DNA from: Parietaria judaica
Lineage: Eukaryota > Streptophyta > Magnoliopsida > Rosales > Urticaceae
Assembly: GCA_954871525.1 (NCBI GenBank)
Contig: OX940865.1
Span: forward strand, 8,184,001-8,248,000
DNA length: 64,000 nt
Direction: 5' to 3'
This document shows positions 1 through 11,756 of the stretch, piece by piece. Made by a program: the position numbers and the translations under genes. The notes below the pieces were generated by a model. The model was not told the origin of the DNA. It saw nothing but the letters and a program-made list of their open reading frames with translations, and made no database searches. Position 1 is the first letter of the stretch; the number at the start of each line of letters is the position of its first letter.

Positions 1-2468
1 CAATCCATATTTACGGCAAGAGAAAGAAATACTCGTACCGTGTTTAGTTTCGCCACTGGAGCAAACGTCTCTTGAAAGTCGATTCCTTCAGTTTGGGTGA
101 AACCCTTTGCGACAAGTCTAGCTTTGAATCTCTCGATACTCCCATCGGACTTGTACTTGACAGTGAAGACCCATTTACACCCGACGGGGCGTTTCCCACG
201 TGGTAATTCAGTAAGACTCCATGTGTCGTTGATATCCAATGCTCGCATTTCTTCTTCAACCGCACGTTTCCAAGCGGGAATCTGGAGTGCTTCATGAATA
301 GAGCTAGGGACCTTGGAGTTGTCAAGGTTAGTGATAAAAGCCCTATATGATGGATTCAACTTGTTGTAGGCAACATATCGTTCAATAGGATATTCAGTGT
401 TCCCACGAACAGGTTTCTTACGAATGCCTTTCCGGAGAGCGATAGGGAGATCTGAATCATCAATCACAGGTTCCAAAGTTTCTGTACCTGATGGATTAGT
501 CGAGGTAGAGGGTGTCGGATCCGGATCTTGGTCAATTTGATGATGCGTGGAGCCCTCTACATGTTCAAGAGATCGAGATGAGCTAGAAGGTGAGTTTTCG
601 ACTCCCGAAAGTGGGATGGAAGTCAAAGGAATTTCGGACATTGGACTCGGAATGTCGACGACCGAAAATGGAGTGGACGTTGAAGGAATGTCAAATGGTT
701 CAGAAGATGATGGGATTTTGGGTTGGACGTCTTGATTGACTGCCCAAATTTGAGATTCCCATGAGTTCTCCCCCTGAATGTCGGATTTGGGGAAGAAAGA
801 TTGATCTTCGAAGAAGGTGACATCCATTGTGTTATAGACCGTGCAGGTAGTAGGACAATAACACTTGTACCCTTTTTGATACGGTGAATAACCCAAGAAA
901 ATACACTTGATGGATCGAGGATCAAGCTTCGATCGATTTTGTTTGTGGACATGGACAAAGGCGGAACACCCGAAGACCTTCTTTGGTAGGTCGGAAGAGA
1001 ATGACAATAGATGTGGGTGAATTTGAGTGAGGACTTGACGAGGAGATTGGAATTTTAAGATTCGACTTGGCATGCGATTAATGAGGTATGTGGCCGTGAG
1101 AACTGCATCACCCCAAAAATGTTTAGGAACAGAATTAGCAAGCATAATGGACCGAACAACTTCAAGAATGTGTCGATTTTTTCGCTCGGCAATACTATTT
1201 TGTTGTGGGGTGTCAACACACGAGCTTATATGAACTATCCCTTTTTCGGATAAATATGGCTTAAGAGTTTGGTTGAGAGTTTGGTTGAAGTAATCTCGTG
1301 CATTGTTAGTGTGAAGAACTTGAATACTGCTATGGAACTGAGACTCAATCATCGAGTAAAAATCTTGAAATATAGAAGCAGTTTCAGATTTTTCTTTCAT
1401 GAGAAATGTCCACGTCATTCGAGTATGGTCATCAATGAATGTGATGAACCATCGAGCCCCACTTATATTACTTACCCTTGAGGGTCCCCAAATGTCACTG
1501 TGAATAACTGAGAATGGTTTAGATGATTTATAGTCGATGTCACGGAAGGAGGTTCGAGTATGTTTTGCAAACTGACAAATTTCACATTGATAGGATGAGG
1601 GCTTTGAGTTAGTGAATAAGTGCGGGAACAATTTTGCAAGATATTGGAAATTTGGATGACCAAGACGATAATGCCATAACATGACATTTTGGTCGATAGG
1701 AAGAGAGGCAGAATGTGTGTTTAGACGAGACACAAGATTTTGACTTGAGATTTGAGTTTTATTACCATGAGAACTTGTGTCGTGAAACAAGTAGAGTCCA
1801 TCATGCATCTCGCCTCGACCAATTTCCCTCTCAGAACCCAATACCTGAAAATCACAAAAATCGGCAAAGAAACGGGCCATGCAATTAGCATCACGAGTGA
1901 GTTTACTAACCGACAAAAGATTGCAAGTGATCTTCGGAACAAATAGTACAGACTGAAGAACGATGTCCTCTGAAATTCGAACTGATCCGATTCCTTCAAC
2001 CGGAATAAATGTCCCGTCAGCAGTCCTAACGGAGGAGTAATTTGTATTTAGCCCGAATGTGATAAAATAACTTCGATCTCCTGTCATGTGGTCTGTTGCA
2101 CCTGAATCAATGACCCATGATTTCGCTCGTCGGGTTTGAACAAGACGATCGGACGTCAAGCTAGTATGAGCATGAGTATTGGTAGGCTTATCGACGCTTG
2201 GATTGGAAACAATCTCATACTTTGATCGGGCATCGACCATTTTCACGAGATCTTTAAACTCATTTACAAGTCGATTGAAGTCGTCAACATTAGGATGAGA
2301 GCCCGTTGTAGACTTTGATAAATTCATGCAATTTGTTGGTTTGCCGTGTAATTTCCAACACTGGGGACTCCAATGACCATGAGCATTGCAATAATCACAC
2401 CAAGGTCGTCCTCGACGTTGTGTCGAAGAGAAGTGAGTGAGAGTAGCGGATTCGGCCTGAGAAGACAT
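1..2468 (-). CDS. copia pol polyprotein (partial): zinc knuckle, protease, integrase, start of RT
   Basis: A single frame is open from the ATG at 2466-2468 to the window edge, about 820 residues without a stop. In order: a CCHC zinc knuckle ([14 protein letters not shown], near 2365-2403); the aspartic protease site [13 protein letters not shown] (near 2065-2115); the GAG-pre-integrase zinc motif (HYRLGHPN with CEICQFAKH, near 1565-1670); the integrase core with first Asp in SDIWGPS and Glu in AERKNRH; an acidic and Ser/Pro-rich linker (about 480-800); and the RT start with [21 protein letters not shown] and ETFAPVAK. The second catalytic Asp of integrase, normally HTDNAREYF, reads HTNNARDYF here, and a 12-bp duplication follows it (NQTLNQTL). 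The gag UBN2 region expected before the zinc knuckle is absent. The frame is intact, so decay is recent, but the copy is unlikely to integrate by itself. Confidence 0.92.
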   Translation of the reverse strand, partial: MSSQAESATLTHFSSTQRRGRPWCDYCNAHGHWSPQCWKLHGKPTNCMNLSKSTTGSHPNVDDFNRLVNEFKDLVKMVDARSKYEIVSNPSVDKPTNTHAHTSLTSDRLVQTRRAKSWVIDSGATDHMTGDRSYFITFGLNTNYSSVRTADGTFIPVEGIGSVRISEDIVLQSVLFVPKITCNLLSVSKLTRDANCMARFFADFCDFQVLGSEREIGRGEMHDGLYLFHDTSSHGNKTQISSQNLVSRLNTHSASLPIDQNVMLWHYRLGHPNFQYLAKLFPHLFTNSKPSSYQCEICQFAKHTRTSFRDIDYKSSKPFSVIHSDIWGPSRVSNISGARWFITFIDDHTRMTWTFLMKEKSETASIFQDFYSMIESQFHSSIQVLHTNNARDYFNQTLNQTLKPYLSEKGIVHISSCVDTPQQNSIAERKNRHILEVVRSIMLANSVPKHFWGDAVLTATYLINRMPSRILKFQSPRQVLTQIHPHLLSFSSDLPKKVFGCSAFVHVHKQNRSKLDPRSIKCIFLGYSPYQKGYKCYCPTTCTVYNTMDVTFFEDQSFFPKSDIQGENSWESQIWAVNQDVQPKIPSSSEPFDIPSTSTPFSVVDIPSPMSEIPLTSIPLSGVENSPSSSSRSLEHVEGSTHHQIDQDPDPTPSTSTNPSGTETLEPVIDDSDLPIALRKGIRKKPVRGNTEYPIERYVAYNKLNPSYRAFITNLDNSKVPSSIHEALQIPAWKRAVEEEMRALDINDTWSLTELPRGKRPVGCKWVFTVKYKSDGSIERFKARLVAKGFTQTEGIDFQETFAPVAKLNTVRVFLSLAVNMD

Positions 2469-3548
2469 AACGCAAGAGCTGGTCGTGGGAACAATCAAGA
2501 AAAAATAAATTTTCTGGTTGTTGGAACACAATTTTTCACGCAGGGACACAGAGAAAAAGTTTCAAAAATTCTGTGTGTTGGAACGGCAGAGTGTATGTTG
2601 GAACACACAGAAAAAAGACCAAAACAAGAACCTGATCCCTTCTCCTTTTTCGCGTGGGGCCCACCACAAAAGGGAAATTCCCAATTCACCTTTTTGGGAT
2701 ATTCGCTCGCTGATGGAGCTCGGGAAGAAAGGGGCTTCACAGAGGGGACTACCCTGAGGTTCGCCGGAGCTCAGCGCCAGAGATAAGCGGTCGCCGGAGG
2801 AGCTCGGAGATGAGCTTCGATGCTCGTCGAAGGTGGAACTTCGCAGATCTGAGAGACTCGCAGGAGAAGGAGAACACTGTGTCGCTAAGGAGGTGCGAAA
2901 GCTCTGGTTGAACAAAAAGCTTCGCTGGAATGTGCGACTGAGGGTTGCTCGGAGAACCTCGCGTGCGGAGAGTCGGATCCGGACCTGGAAGAGATCACTG
3001 GTGCAGCGGAGAGTGACGAAGTTCGTGAATGGGTCTGAGATTTCAGACTTGAGAACTTCGTGTGTGTGCGATGAAACACGAAGATGAGCGGGGACGGAAG
3101 AACTCTCAAAGACTTCGTTGCCGGAGAATGAGATTCGCCTGGAGAGCAGAGAGGCCAGATCTGAGTCGTCTGGTGAGAAGCTCGTCGGCTGGAAATGAGA
3201 TTGGAGCTGAGATTTGACTCAGTCAATTTGTCAAACAGATGGCGTGCGACTGAGAAGACGAACACGAGACTGCAGATTTGCGATGATGTTCGCCTGAGGG
3301 AAGTTGCACACTTGCCGGAGGAGGTCGCCGGAGATGGACGTCCGACAGAGGAGCGGCGGTGGCTGAGATGGCAAGAAGAGATTTGCCAGAGAAGCGTGAC
3401 GCGATGAAAACGCAGCGGAGAGGAATGCGTCACCGAGAAGAGAGGCGGAATAGAGACACCGTCGAGAAAGATGTTGCCGGAGAGATGCTCGTCGGAACGA
3501 CGATCGGAGAGACAACCGGAGATGGAAGGACGGTGGAACTTTCTCTAT
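2469..3548 (-). other. copia leader region without gag domain
   Basis: About 1.08 kb between the primer binding site and the first ATG of the pol frame. It is CT-rich on the element's sense strand and holds many short Ser/Arg-rich frames with no gag similarity that I recognise. Such long leaders occur in some copia elements. The region where gag residues should precede the zinc knuckle reads straight into stops, so an internal deletion joining leader to zinc knuckle is the simplest reading. Confidence 0.55.
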
Positions 3549-3561
3549 GGCTCTGATACCA
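3549..3561 (-). other. primer binding site, initiator tRNA-Met type
   Basis: The minus strand reads TGGTATCAGAGCC directly after the LTR end, the usual plant copia primer site. Confidence 0.92.
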
Positions 3562-3691
3562 TGTGGAAGAATTTGGGAAAGTTATTTTCTCATTCATGAA
3601 TTTGGGTATTTACATCACTAAAGCTAGAAACGATAATAGCGGTAAAAGTACTACATTGTACAAATTATCATAAACTATACAATATTCTACA
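3562..3691 (-). repeat. 5' LTR of the copia element (130 bp)
   Basis: On the minus strand it begins TGTAGAAT and ends TTCTTCCACA, giving TG...CA ends, and abuts the primer site. It is short for a copia LTR. Only one copy is in the window, so the left edge (3691) is inferred from the TG end and not from a pairwise match. Confidence 0.75.
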
Positions 3692-5409
3692 CCAACTTAC
3701 CCCTGCCTTTTGCTTTAACTGAAATTGCAATTTAATTCGTAATTTTAAATCTGAAATTGACGATAAAAACTCAATTAAAATGTAGGAATATATATTTGAA
3801 GCTTGAACAGTCTTCCCGTCCCGTGGCATAATATCTTAAGTTTAAACGTAACAGCTTGTCATGCGGTGTGGTGGTATACCATGTCATGTCTCGTGGCGGA
3901 GCCAGTTTATTATTATAAATTTATCGAGCAAATTTAAACGGCATTTAACTTTTTATATTCTATAATATGTTTGGAGATAAATTGGTCAAAACCTACAATT
4001 AGTAAACAAATATGCAATCAATCTTTTTATCTCACTTAATAATTTAAATGCTATGTATCGTGTTTTGCAATATATCAATAAAATTAATAGAGGAACAAAA
4101 TTCAAACTAAGCTTTCTATAATAACTCAGAAAGAATAAAAAAATAAAGGATAATATATTCATGGATAATTAATTAATAATAAGACTATATGTGCAAGCAA
4201 AATGAAATGAAATAAATCTCAATATCTCATGCATAAAAACAAAGAAATTGTGTTTGGAAATTTCTATGTGTTCCACACTTCCACTATAAAGTTTGTGACT
4301 TAAGCAACACAAATACAATATCACTTCACTAATTTTTTTCTTGTGATATTTGAGCATAATCATGTGCATATGCTCATGCATATGTAGCTCTGCTGACTCG
4401 TGGCACAATATTATTTAAGTTAGTTGTGTAAATTTTATTTTGGAATTTGACGATATTTATATTTTATTACTTGTATATAAATTTTGACCGAAGAATATAC
4501 CTAATGTTAAGTTTGTTTGCTCCGTCTTTTTTTATATGTATATTATATACAAATTAAGGAATATATAAAGTTGAACTCAATAAAGTAAAAAATTAAAAGA
4601 TTTTCATTAAAATTGTTCGTTACGGTTGATACGCCACATGTCGAGCCACGTCATAAAATTATCTCTTTCAGTTTGTAAAAGCGTGCAAGTGAGTTCGCGC
4701 TTATTTTTAGACTCTGTAGCAACAAAAAAAAAAATCTAAAACTACATGAAAACTATCAAATCATTTGTTGGAAAATCAGTATTTATCAAAACAAAATTAT
4801 TAGCAACAAAAATGCTTACCGTCAATAATGTTTCAGTCTAATATCCAATATTTCTCTCTATAACTGCTTCAAAAACAAAACTCCTCTGTAATTATTTTTC
4901 TTAGTTTTATTTTATATATTTGAAAACAATGTAATAAAATATCCACGTGTCAACAATCCATGAGAGAGAGATGGTGTATTTTTGGGTACTAATTTTTCTT
5001 TTATTGGAAAAATAGATTAGAGTTGAAAGGATTACAATGGTCAAAGATATATGTACGTATCTAATGCTCAATTCTCCAAAAAGTATAGAGCTGTCTTCAT
5101 TAATGATAATACATCATCACATGCTGTATATATTTGTCTTTCTGTTTAGAGAATTAATCAATATTATTTTCAGCCGTTTCTTTATTTAATTTAATGCACA
5201 AATCACGTAGTTTTTATTATATTGCAACGTGAGTCAAACTATGAAAAATAATATATATTAATCTGGTTAATTTGTTTTTATTAACAGATATTGGACAGTA
5301 AATAAATAGACATATATTGACAAAATAATGTGATCGGCTGTTTTAGAAAATTGTTGACTGACTGACTGTATACAATTCATCAACCCGGATATATATATAT
5401 ATATAAAAG
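3692..5409. other. AT-rich spacer
   Basis: No credible coding region. Mostly low-complexity AT sequence with a short (TA)n run near 5392-5404. A GTGGCGGAGCCAG motif at about 3893 resembles an hAT element terminus but has no partner that I can find. Confidence 0.5.
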
Positions 5410-6831
5410 AGAAATAGCAGTAGATAACCATCTTTTAACGTTTAAATTTACATTTATCAAACGTGTGGTTTTAATTATTAAAATAGCCAATCAAGATGAT
5501 GTGGCATTGAAAACTAATTTCTCCGTACCAAAATTGTCCCTACCTATAAAAATTCGTTTTTATTTTTAAAATGATTATTTTTTTATTAATTATGCATGAT
5601 TTTAGGAATAATTTTGTACCAAATTTGAAAAGGTATACCCAAAATATTATCTCCTCTCTCATATATCAATCAAATCATCTTTCTCTCTCCTCCATTTTCG
5701 CAACTCTCTCTCTCTCGTTTTCTCTCTCATCAAGAACTTCAAACACTCATAATTCCCTCTCTGAAACTCCGATTTACTCAAATTTGGTACCGTTGAAAAG
5801 GTCTTGACGTGACGAAGCTATTGATAGGTGAATTGTGACCATAAGTTGCAGGTTTTGATCAGAATAATCACGGTAAGTTCCGGTTGCACGATTTAAGATT
5901 TATCCCGAAAGAGTTCGATTTTGGAAAAACTAACACCGGATTCATGTTTGGGAGGCCGATCATGAAATTGGATTGGGAGTTTTGAAGCCCTTGCCAAAGA
6001 GATTAAAACCCCTCAATTAATTTCATGATCCGATTTCCGGTAAGCTTCAATTTCACGGGATTTCCTCATTTGGTCCCGCCAAACTCGACGTTCGTTTTCG
6101 ATATCGAGTTTATTTCTTGGAGTGTGATTAAGGACGTCACCGACTATAGCGGCGGGTCGAAGAAGATCGTACATGACGGGGACAGTTGGGCTACTCCAAG
6201 GGACGAAGTTTTTTATGTTTTTTTTTGTTTATTCGTGTTAATTTTGTATTTGTCATTGTTAATTTTGTGTTAATATGTATGTTAAGCCGTGTATATGTGT
6301 GTTAATTCGACTTGTAAATATATGTAATTCGAATGATAAATGTAGGTTTATTGGTTTATTCTTGAAAATGTATGTTAATTCGAATTGTAAATGTAGGTTT
6401 ATTGGTTTATTTGTTAAATCGAATTGTTAATTTGGTTAATGTTTTTTTAATTTAAATTATTTTAAAATATTAATATGGTTTATTGAAATTATTTTTTGTT
6501 AAGAAATTTGAATTTTTATTTTAAAAATTGAAAAACGTTTTTTATATTTAAATTTGAAATTTGAACTTTATTTTTAAATTTGGAATTCAAATATTCCTAA
6601 TTTATTATTTTAGTATTTTTTTTAAAATAAAATAAATTCGTAATAATTATTAATTATTAAAATAAATTTTATAATTTAAGTTTTAATATTAATTATTATT
6701 AATAATAATAAGGGTAGATTAGTCATTTTATATTAGTTAATGTGGTTTATTGGCTATGTCACAAAATTAACTAAACAACGGCTATTTTAACAATTTCAAA
6801 ACATTAAGATGGCTAATTATCTTAAGCTCCC
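5410..6831. mobile_element. Pack-MULE-like element carrying an FKBP gene fragment
   Basis: The two ends are degenerate inverted repeats. The right end, read inward, is GGGAGCTTAAGATAATTAGCC; the left end has AGAAATAGCAGTAGATAACC, and both continue into CATCTT and an AATAGCC motif. The flanking 9-mers atataaaag and taaaaaaag are a possible but degenerate target duplication. Inside are a CT-rich block like a 5' untranslated leader (5640-5800), an uncharacterised GC-richer stretch (5810-6020), and an FKBP coding fragment (6025-6210). The right terminus also resembles the left end of the MULE at 58.3 kb. The call as a gene-capturing Mutator element is inference from ends plus cargo. Confidence 0.6.
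6025..6210 (+). pseudogene. captured fragment of a multidomain FKBP peptidyl-prolyl isomerase
   Basis: The frame reads GFPHLVPPNSTFVFDIE, FISWSVIKDVTDY, then KKIVHDGDSWATPRDEV. This is the junction between two FK506-binding domains of ROF1/FKBP62-type isomerases, where a domain ends in PPN(S/A)T...FD(I/V)EL(L/I)SW and the next begins K(K)I...GE.W..P.D.DEV. Only about 50 residues remain, with no active-site set. Family proteins are about 550 residues long. The sequence after DEV turns into AT-rich DNA. No promoter or matching downstream exon is visible, so this is a gene piece and not a gene. It lies in the middle of an element with inverted ends, which points to capture. Confidence 0.75.
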
Positions 6832-6845
6832 TAAAAAAAGCAGAG

Positions 6846-6999
6846 CATCAATATAAATTTTATAAATTAATAAAAAAGAGTGAATGATCGTAGCATTCTA
6901 AATTTTTAGAAGAAAAACAAATCATCAATATAAATTTTATAAATTAATAAAAAAGAGTGAATGATCGTAGCATTCTAAATTTTTAGAAGAAAAACAAAT
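6846..6999. repeat. 77-bp direct tandem duplication
   Basis: Two head-to-tail copies (6846-6922 and 6923-6999) that look identical by eye, beginning CATCAATATAAATTTT and ending GAAAAACAAAT. It lies just outside the right end of the FKBP-carrying element. Confidence 0.9.
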
Positions 7000-7867
7000 C
7001 ATTGGCCTTTTTCAAATTTGGATTTTAAATCTGGCACTTAATAAGTTTGAGACTAAAGAATTTTAACATATTATCGATATTATTAATTTATCGAGTATTA
7101 AATTTAATATTATTAATTCTAATCTTTTTACTTGATAAAAAAATATTTAATCGAAGTTTTTTATTTAGCTTGAGTATTTATTTTATAGTATATATGTAAA
7201 ACTAAATACTATTGTTTAATGATCAAGTTTGGCTTTGCTTTGAATATTTCTTTTCTTTGGCCAAGCAACTTGCAGTGTTATAGCTAACAAAAACAAATAG
7301 AATTCTGTTTTAATATTGGTGGAAGACAACTATTACTAATTAATTTACTATTTGATCAAGATTATAAATATAAATGTTTGTTGACACTGGTTGAACTTGA
7401 AGCTTGAAGGCATATGATGAAGCTGGTGAATTTTGATATAGAAATGTTATTTTATTTGCAAAAAATATTCCTTCGAGTCATCCTGAATTTGACAGAACGT
7501 GAACTTTGTGATTTTTTAGAGTTCGAAAATAAAAGAATAAACGCCATAAACCACGAGACCAGGAATATCTAATTAGGCAATCAAAAAGTTAATAATTAAA
7601 ATTCAGAATAATGAAGGGTAATATTGTCTTATCACACTCATAAAGCATGGGCATGATTTGTTGTTCTAAAAACTACAGTACATTTTGTAAAAAATAAAAT
7701 AAAATAGAAATAGAGGATATGTAAAACACTAAAAATAAAGTTCTCTAAACAATATAATATAATATGTTCATAATCTTTTTTTTTTTTAGGGAAATATGTT
7801 CATAATCTCGGTTAACGTAAAATGTATACCATATTCCATATCTCAACTTAATTAAAGATTATGATAT
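7000..7867. other. AT-rich spacer
   Basis: No gene found. A stretch near 7065-7125 (TATTAATTTATCGAGTATT) is a remnant of the short repeat family seen more completely at 26453 and 45394. The 5 bp gatat at 7863-7867 is the left target duplication of the solo LTR that follows. Confidence 0.5.
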
Positions 7868-8580
7868 TGTTTCATCGGATTTGGTCAAATTCATCCTCAA
7901 CTTTACACTTGTCGTTTTTCTAATGGAACGACGGGAATGGGGGGTGGGCAAGACCGTGATGGGCCTCTGGCCCATGAGGAGAATGATGGATAGTGGCAGC
8001 CTGATCTTGTTGGTGCCCGTTTAGACGATGAGGCCCAAGATCGAAGGGAGGCCCATTGAGACCAAGGGCATCACTCGAGGATGCGACAAGAGCGTACGGC
8101 ATGAGCATTAAATGCTGGGTGGTATACTCAGAAGATGGCAGGCGACAACGTTAGTGGAGACGAGCCTCCTTGGTTTCGACTGAGAATGTCGGAGGGGGGG
8201 ACCACGGAATATTTAGAGGGAGGACCACCTGAAGATCATCCAGGGGATTCGAGCTGGAGGTGTGGGAATTTTACTATAAATAGAGAAAAGGATCCCCCAT
8301 TGGAAGGGGTTCGTTAGCAGAGATCGAGAGCAAAAGTCCCGGTAGTCTCACTGTAGCTGGATAACCTTAGACTTGGTGATGTTCGGATTTGTTCGTCGAT
8401 AACATCTCCGAGTCACCCTGTGTGTGTGTATTTGTTTCTCCCTTCAAAGTTCTAAGCTATAAACGGAGGAAACCGATCCCTCTCGTGATAATAATCAATC
8501 AAGGATACCCCCTTTCGTACCATCAGTGTGATTGTTCGTGTATTTTTGTGACTGTAAGGCGGTGCGAATCGCCCTCTAGA
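7868..8580 (+). mobile_element. solo LTR, Ty3/gypsy-like, with GATAT target duplication
   Basis: 713 bp starting TGTTTCATCGGATTT and ending CCGCCCTCTAGA-like, flanked on both sides by gatat (7863-7867, 8581-8585). Start and end align with the LTRs of the 49.8-kb element: TGTTGATGTCAGATTTCGTC at the start, and GTGACTGTA followed by CGCCCTCTACA at the end. A promoter-like ACTATAAATAGAG lies at about 8270, in the place a TATA box takes at the U3/R boundary. The terminal CA is mutated to GA. No primer site follows, so the internal part was lost by LTR-LTR recombination. Open frames inside it are not genes. Confidence 0.85.
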
Positions 8581-10291
8581 GATATCCTGATACATAAGAT
8601 GTGTCGCTTCATAATTATTGACTTTGAGTATTATTTTTGCGTTATTTTTTCAATTAATTAGACTTATGTCGCTTTAGTTGGTCAAAGTTTATATACTTTT
8701 GCCGTGATTAACAAAGCTATCTAAATAGTATAACATGTATTTAATCTTGTTTAACATAAAACGTATTATATATCAAAACCTAATTAAAGATTCTGATATT
8801 CCGGCATTATTTCATCCATGCCTTTTGCGTTCACTCTTAAAATCCACCGTCATTTTTATATGTATCACTTATGAGTTTTGAGTTAACTATATGATAAGAT
8901 TAGACGCGTAAGCAATTGATTATATGATTAACTAGTGAAAATATCATGGATAGTCGGTCTTCAACACTGACCTAATAATCACCACTCACAATATCACATA
9001 TAATAATAAATTTTCCTCCATAAATCATGGTTGAAATCAAAGAAAAAGAAGGAAACAAAGATTATCTCTTTACTATTAGGAATCAAAATTAGTTGTATTG
9101 CCAATTATTAAATGAAAGATGTCAAATTTACGCTAAAAGTATATCTTTACCTAGCCAATGCTGTTTAGAGTAAATATTCACATCATGGCAAGGTTTGTTC
9201 GCACGATAGTCATGTGAATACACATTTGACGAAGCGTGGATGCACCATATGTAGATATGGATTGTATAAACTACATGTCGTACGTAACATCAGTTTCTTA
9301 TCTCTCAAAGTTGTAGAAATTTTAAACTAAACTCTCATTTTTCAATTTATTTCAGATTATTTCGCAAAATATAAAATGATAAATAAAATTCTAATTGGGA
9401 GAGGGATCAATCAGTCTTTTGAGGACCCCTCTCTCTCTCTGCTTTGTCTTTAAGTGTCGCAATCATGCTCTTCCGAGGTTGCTAACTATGTTGGTCATTT
9501 TGTCGTCGTCGTCGTCGACACAAGAGTATATATTCATCAAAACGCAATTCCGATTTCTTTGTAAATTCAAAGATTTTAATATTTAGGTTTAAATAAAATA
9601 TTAGATTGGTGAAACCAACACCAATTTCGAAGAGATAAAAAAAAAACATATAAACTCCACTCGTACTGAATTTGTAACACCAAAATTCATCGGAAACCTC
9701 TGACATCGAGTAAACTATCTCCGGAATCGTGTTTTTCGCAACACTAGTATTGGGAGATACTAATCCAGATATTACTATTAGTATCTACAATTAATTTTGA
9801 TGTGTATTCTCGTTATGCTTAATATAATACATACATGTTTGTAAAATTATTGATTTTAGTATAGTTACGTAGTCTATTATGTTTTTGAATTATTTATGTA
9901 TTTAAGAATCAATATTATTGCAAAGTCGTGAATAAAATGATGGGAAGCACGTCAAAATCTTATAGACTTGTGTTTGGTTTGGTTAGCTGTTGATTTCCAG
10001 CTGGTGGAAGTGCCCTTTACTTAGAGTACCAGAAATGGCCACTTTTTATTTTATTTTAATTATATATGTAACCCTTCAATCAAATGTAAACTTAGATAAA
10101 ACCTATGTTAACAAAATTGTTGACTCACTTCTTCCCTTTAGGAAAGAAATAGTAGTCATAATTATTAATCATAATATATATGTGCAATGAAGAGATCATG
10201 ATTCTGCACTTTTTTCTTCTTCTAAAAAAAAAAAAAGAAGATATATATCAAAATGATGCGACAATTTTGGGCATTATTGAAATAATATCAT
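8581..10291. other. AT-rich spacer
   Basis: No gene recognised. About 8745-8815 resembles 7805-7867 (shared TAATTAAAGATT.TGATATT and TTTCATC), an older local duplication. The 9 bp taatatcat at 10283-10291 is the left target duplication of the next element. Confidence 0.5.
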
Positions 10292-11756
10292 GGGTAATTA
10301 GCGGCATAAGTAGCCAAGGTTTTCAAATTTCCTTAGGCATGATGCCAATGCCCAAAAATAACGGCAAAAGTCCCCAATATGCACTAATCACTCTAATCGC
10401 AAAATTCCATCCAACTAATTGGATGATTGTTAGTCAACTAGTGATGTGGCAGTGTTGACTGACACGCGGACATCTACGTGGCACGCCATGTCATTTTTAT
10501 AAAAAATAATTAGCCACATCTTTTTTTTTCAATTTCTTTACGGGGACTACTTATTTTCTCGCCCTCTCTCACGTTACCACGTGTACATTTTCTCTTTCTC
10601 TCTCTCTCTCTCTCCCACATTGTCCCACGTGTCATCCAAAAAAGTAACCAAAATATTTTGTATTTATATTTTGGAACCCATGACCAAACCCAGATAAACA
10701 AAGTACTATATTACTAGATCAAAAGTATTTGGTGTCAAAATGTAATGGATATAACAATTTAAATAGCAAACATATCCATTAATATGTGAGATATATTTTT
10801 GATTATTATCCGTCATTTTTACGGGTAGTGGTTGAAAATACTACTATAGTTGTAAATATATCCTACTTATAAGTTTATTTTCAGGTAGTGGTTGAAAATA
10901 CTACTAAAATTGTATATATTATCCTACTTATAAGTTTTAAATACTTACATCTTATGATAATTTAATAAAGTAAAATAAATATGAAATAAATTTATCTATT
11001 TATTAACAATATCACGACTAATTAAATAAATAAAATGAGTTTAGCATAGCTACTGTAGCTAGCATATTATGATTAGTTAATAAACATGATGATCATAAAT
11101 CTATAGAAATTTTAAAAAAATGAATAATGGGACTCGACTAATGTAAACCCTATTGATTGTTGAGAAATTGTATACTTATCTTGATAAAGTCCAACTAAAA
11201 CCAAACTTTAGATAATGTGGTCTACTTGGCATGCCGATTACACGAGATTATTTCCTATTGGTTTAGTTAATTATACTTATCTTGATAATATCTTAATATG
11301 TTTGCTATTTAAATTGTCATATTCAGTACAATCTGTCACCAAATAACTTCGGTGGTTTAGTGTTTTGTTTCTTTGGGCTCTGGGTTCCAACCTTACAAAA
11401 GCAAAAAAAAAAAAAAAAGGCTAGTTATTTGGATGACACATGTCATAGTGTGGGAAAGAGAGAATGGACACATGTCAACGGGAGAAGGCAAGAAGAAAAG
11501 TGGGCCACGTAAAAGAATTGCAAAAAAGAAATAACGTGGGAAATAGATTAAAAATGACGTGGCATGCCATGTAGATGTCTGCGTGGCGGTCAACAGTGCC
11601 ATATCATCAATTGACTAACAGTCATCCAATTAGTTGGATGAAATTTTACGATTAGTGTGATTAGTGCACATTGGGGACTTTTGCCGTCGTTTTTTGGTAT
11701 TAGCATCATGCCTAAGGAAATTCAAAAACTTTGGCCATTTATGCCGCTAATTACCC
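10292..11756. mobile_element. non-autonomous foldback MULE with 9-bp target duplication
   Basis: 1465 bp flanked by identical 9-mers taatatcat (10283-10291 and 11757-11765), the size made by Mutator-like transposases. Termini are inverted repeats starting GGGTAATTAGCGGCATAA. The arms can be followed for roughly 500 bp on each side (to about 10795 and from about 11250), including matched GCAAAAGTCCCCAAT, CCAACTAATTGGATGA and CATTTCTCT-like tracts. There is no coding capacity. The middle has two copies of a 60-bp tandem repeat (10824-10940, GGTAGTGGTTGAAAATACTACT). Mobilisation must have come from a transposase elsewhere. Confidence 0.9.

Larger units (their letters stand above)
1..3691 (-). 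mobile_element. Ty1/copia LTR retrotransposon, 5' part, runs off the left edge
   Basis: Seen on the minus strand in the expected order: a 130-bp LTR (3562-3691), a primer binding site complementary to initiator tRNA-Met (3549-3561), a long CT-rich leader (about 2470-3548), then a single open gag-pol frame from 2468 to the window edge. Domain order protease, integrase, reverse transcriptase start is copia, not gypsy. The 3' half of pol, the polypurine tract and the 3' LTR lie outside the window, so the target duplication cannot be checked. The five bases outside the LTR are ccaac (3692-3696). Confidence 0.93.

Noticed and set aside
2833..3556. Arg/Glu-rich and Ser/Arg-rich frames on both strands in the copia leader
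   Set aside because: No domain, both strands equally open, and the region is bounded by a primer site and the pol start.
8135..8317. Short frame with an acidic Gly-rich product at 8135
   Set aside because: Lies inside the solo LTR defined by end matches and GATAT duplication.
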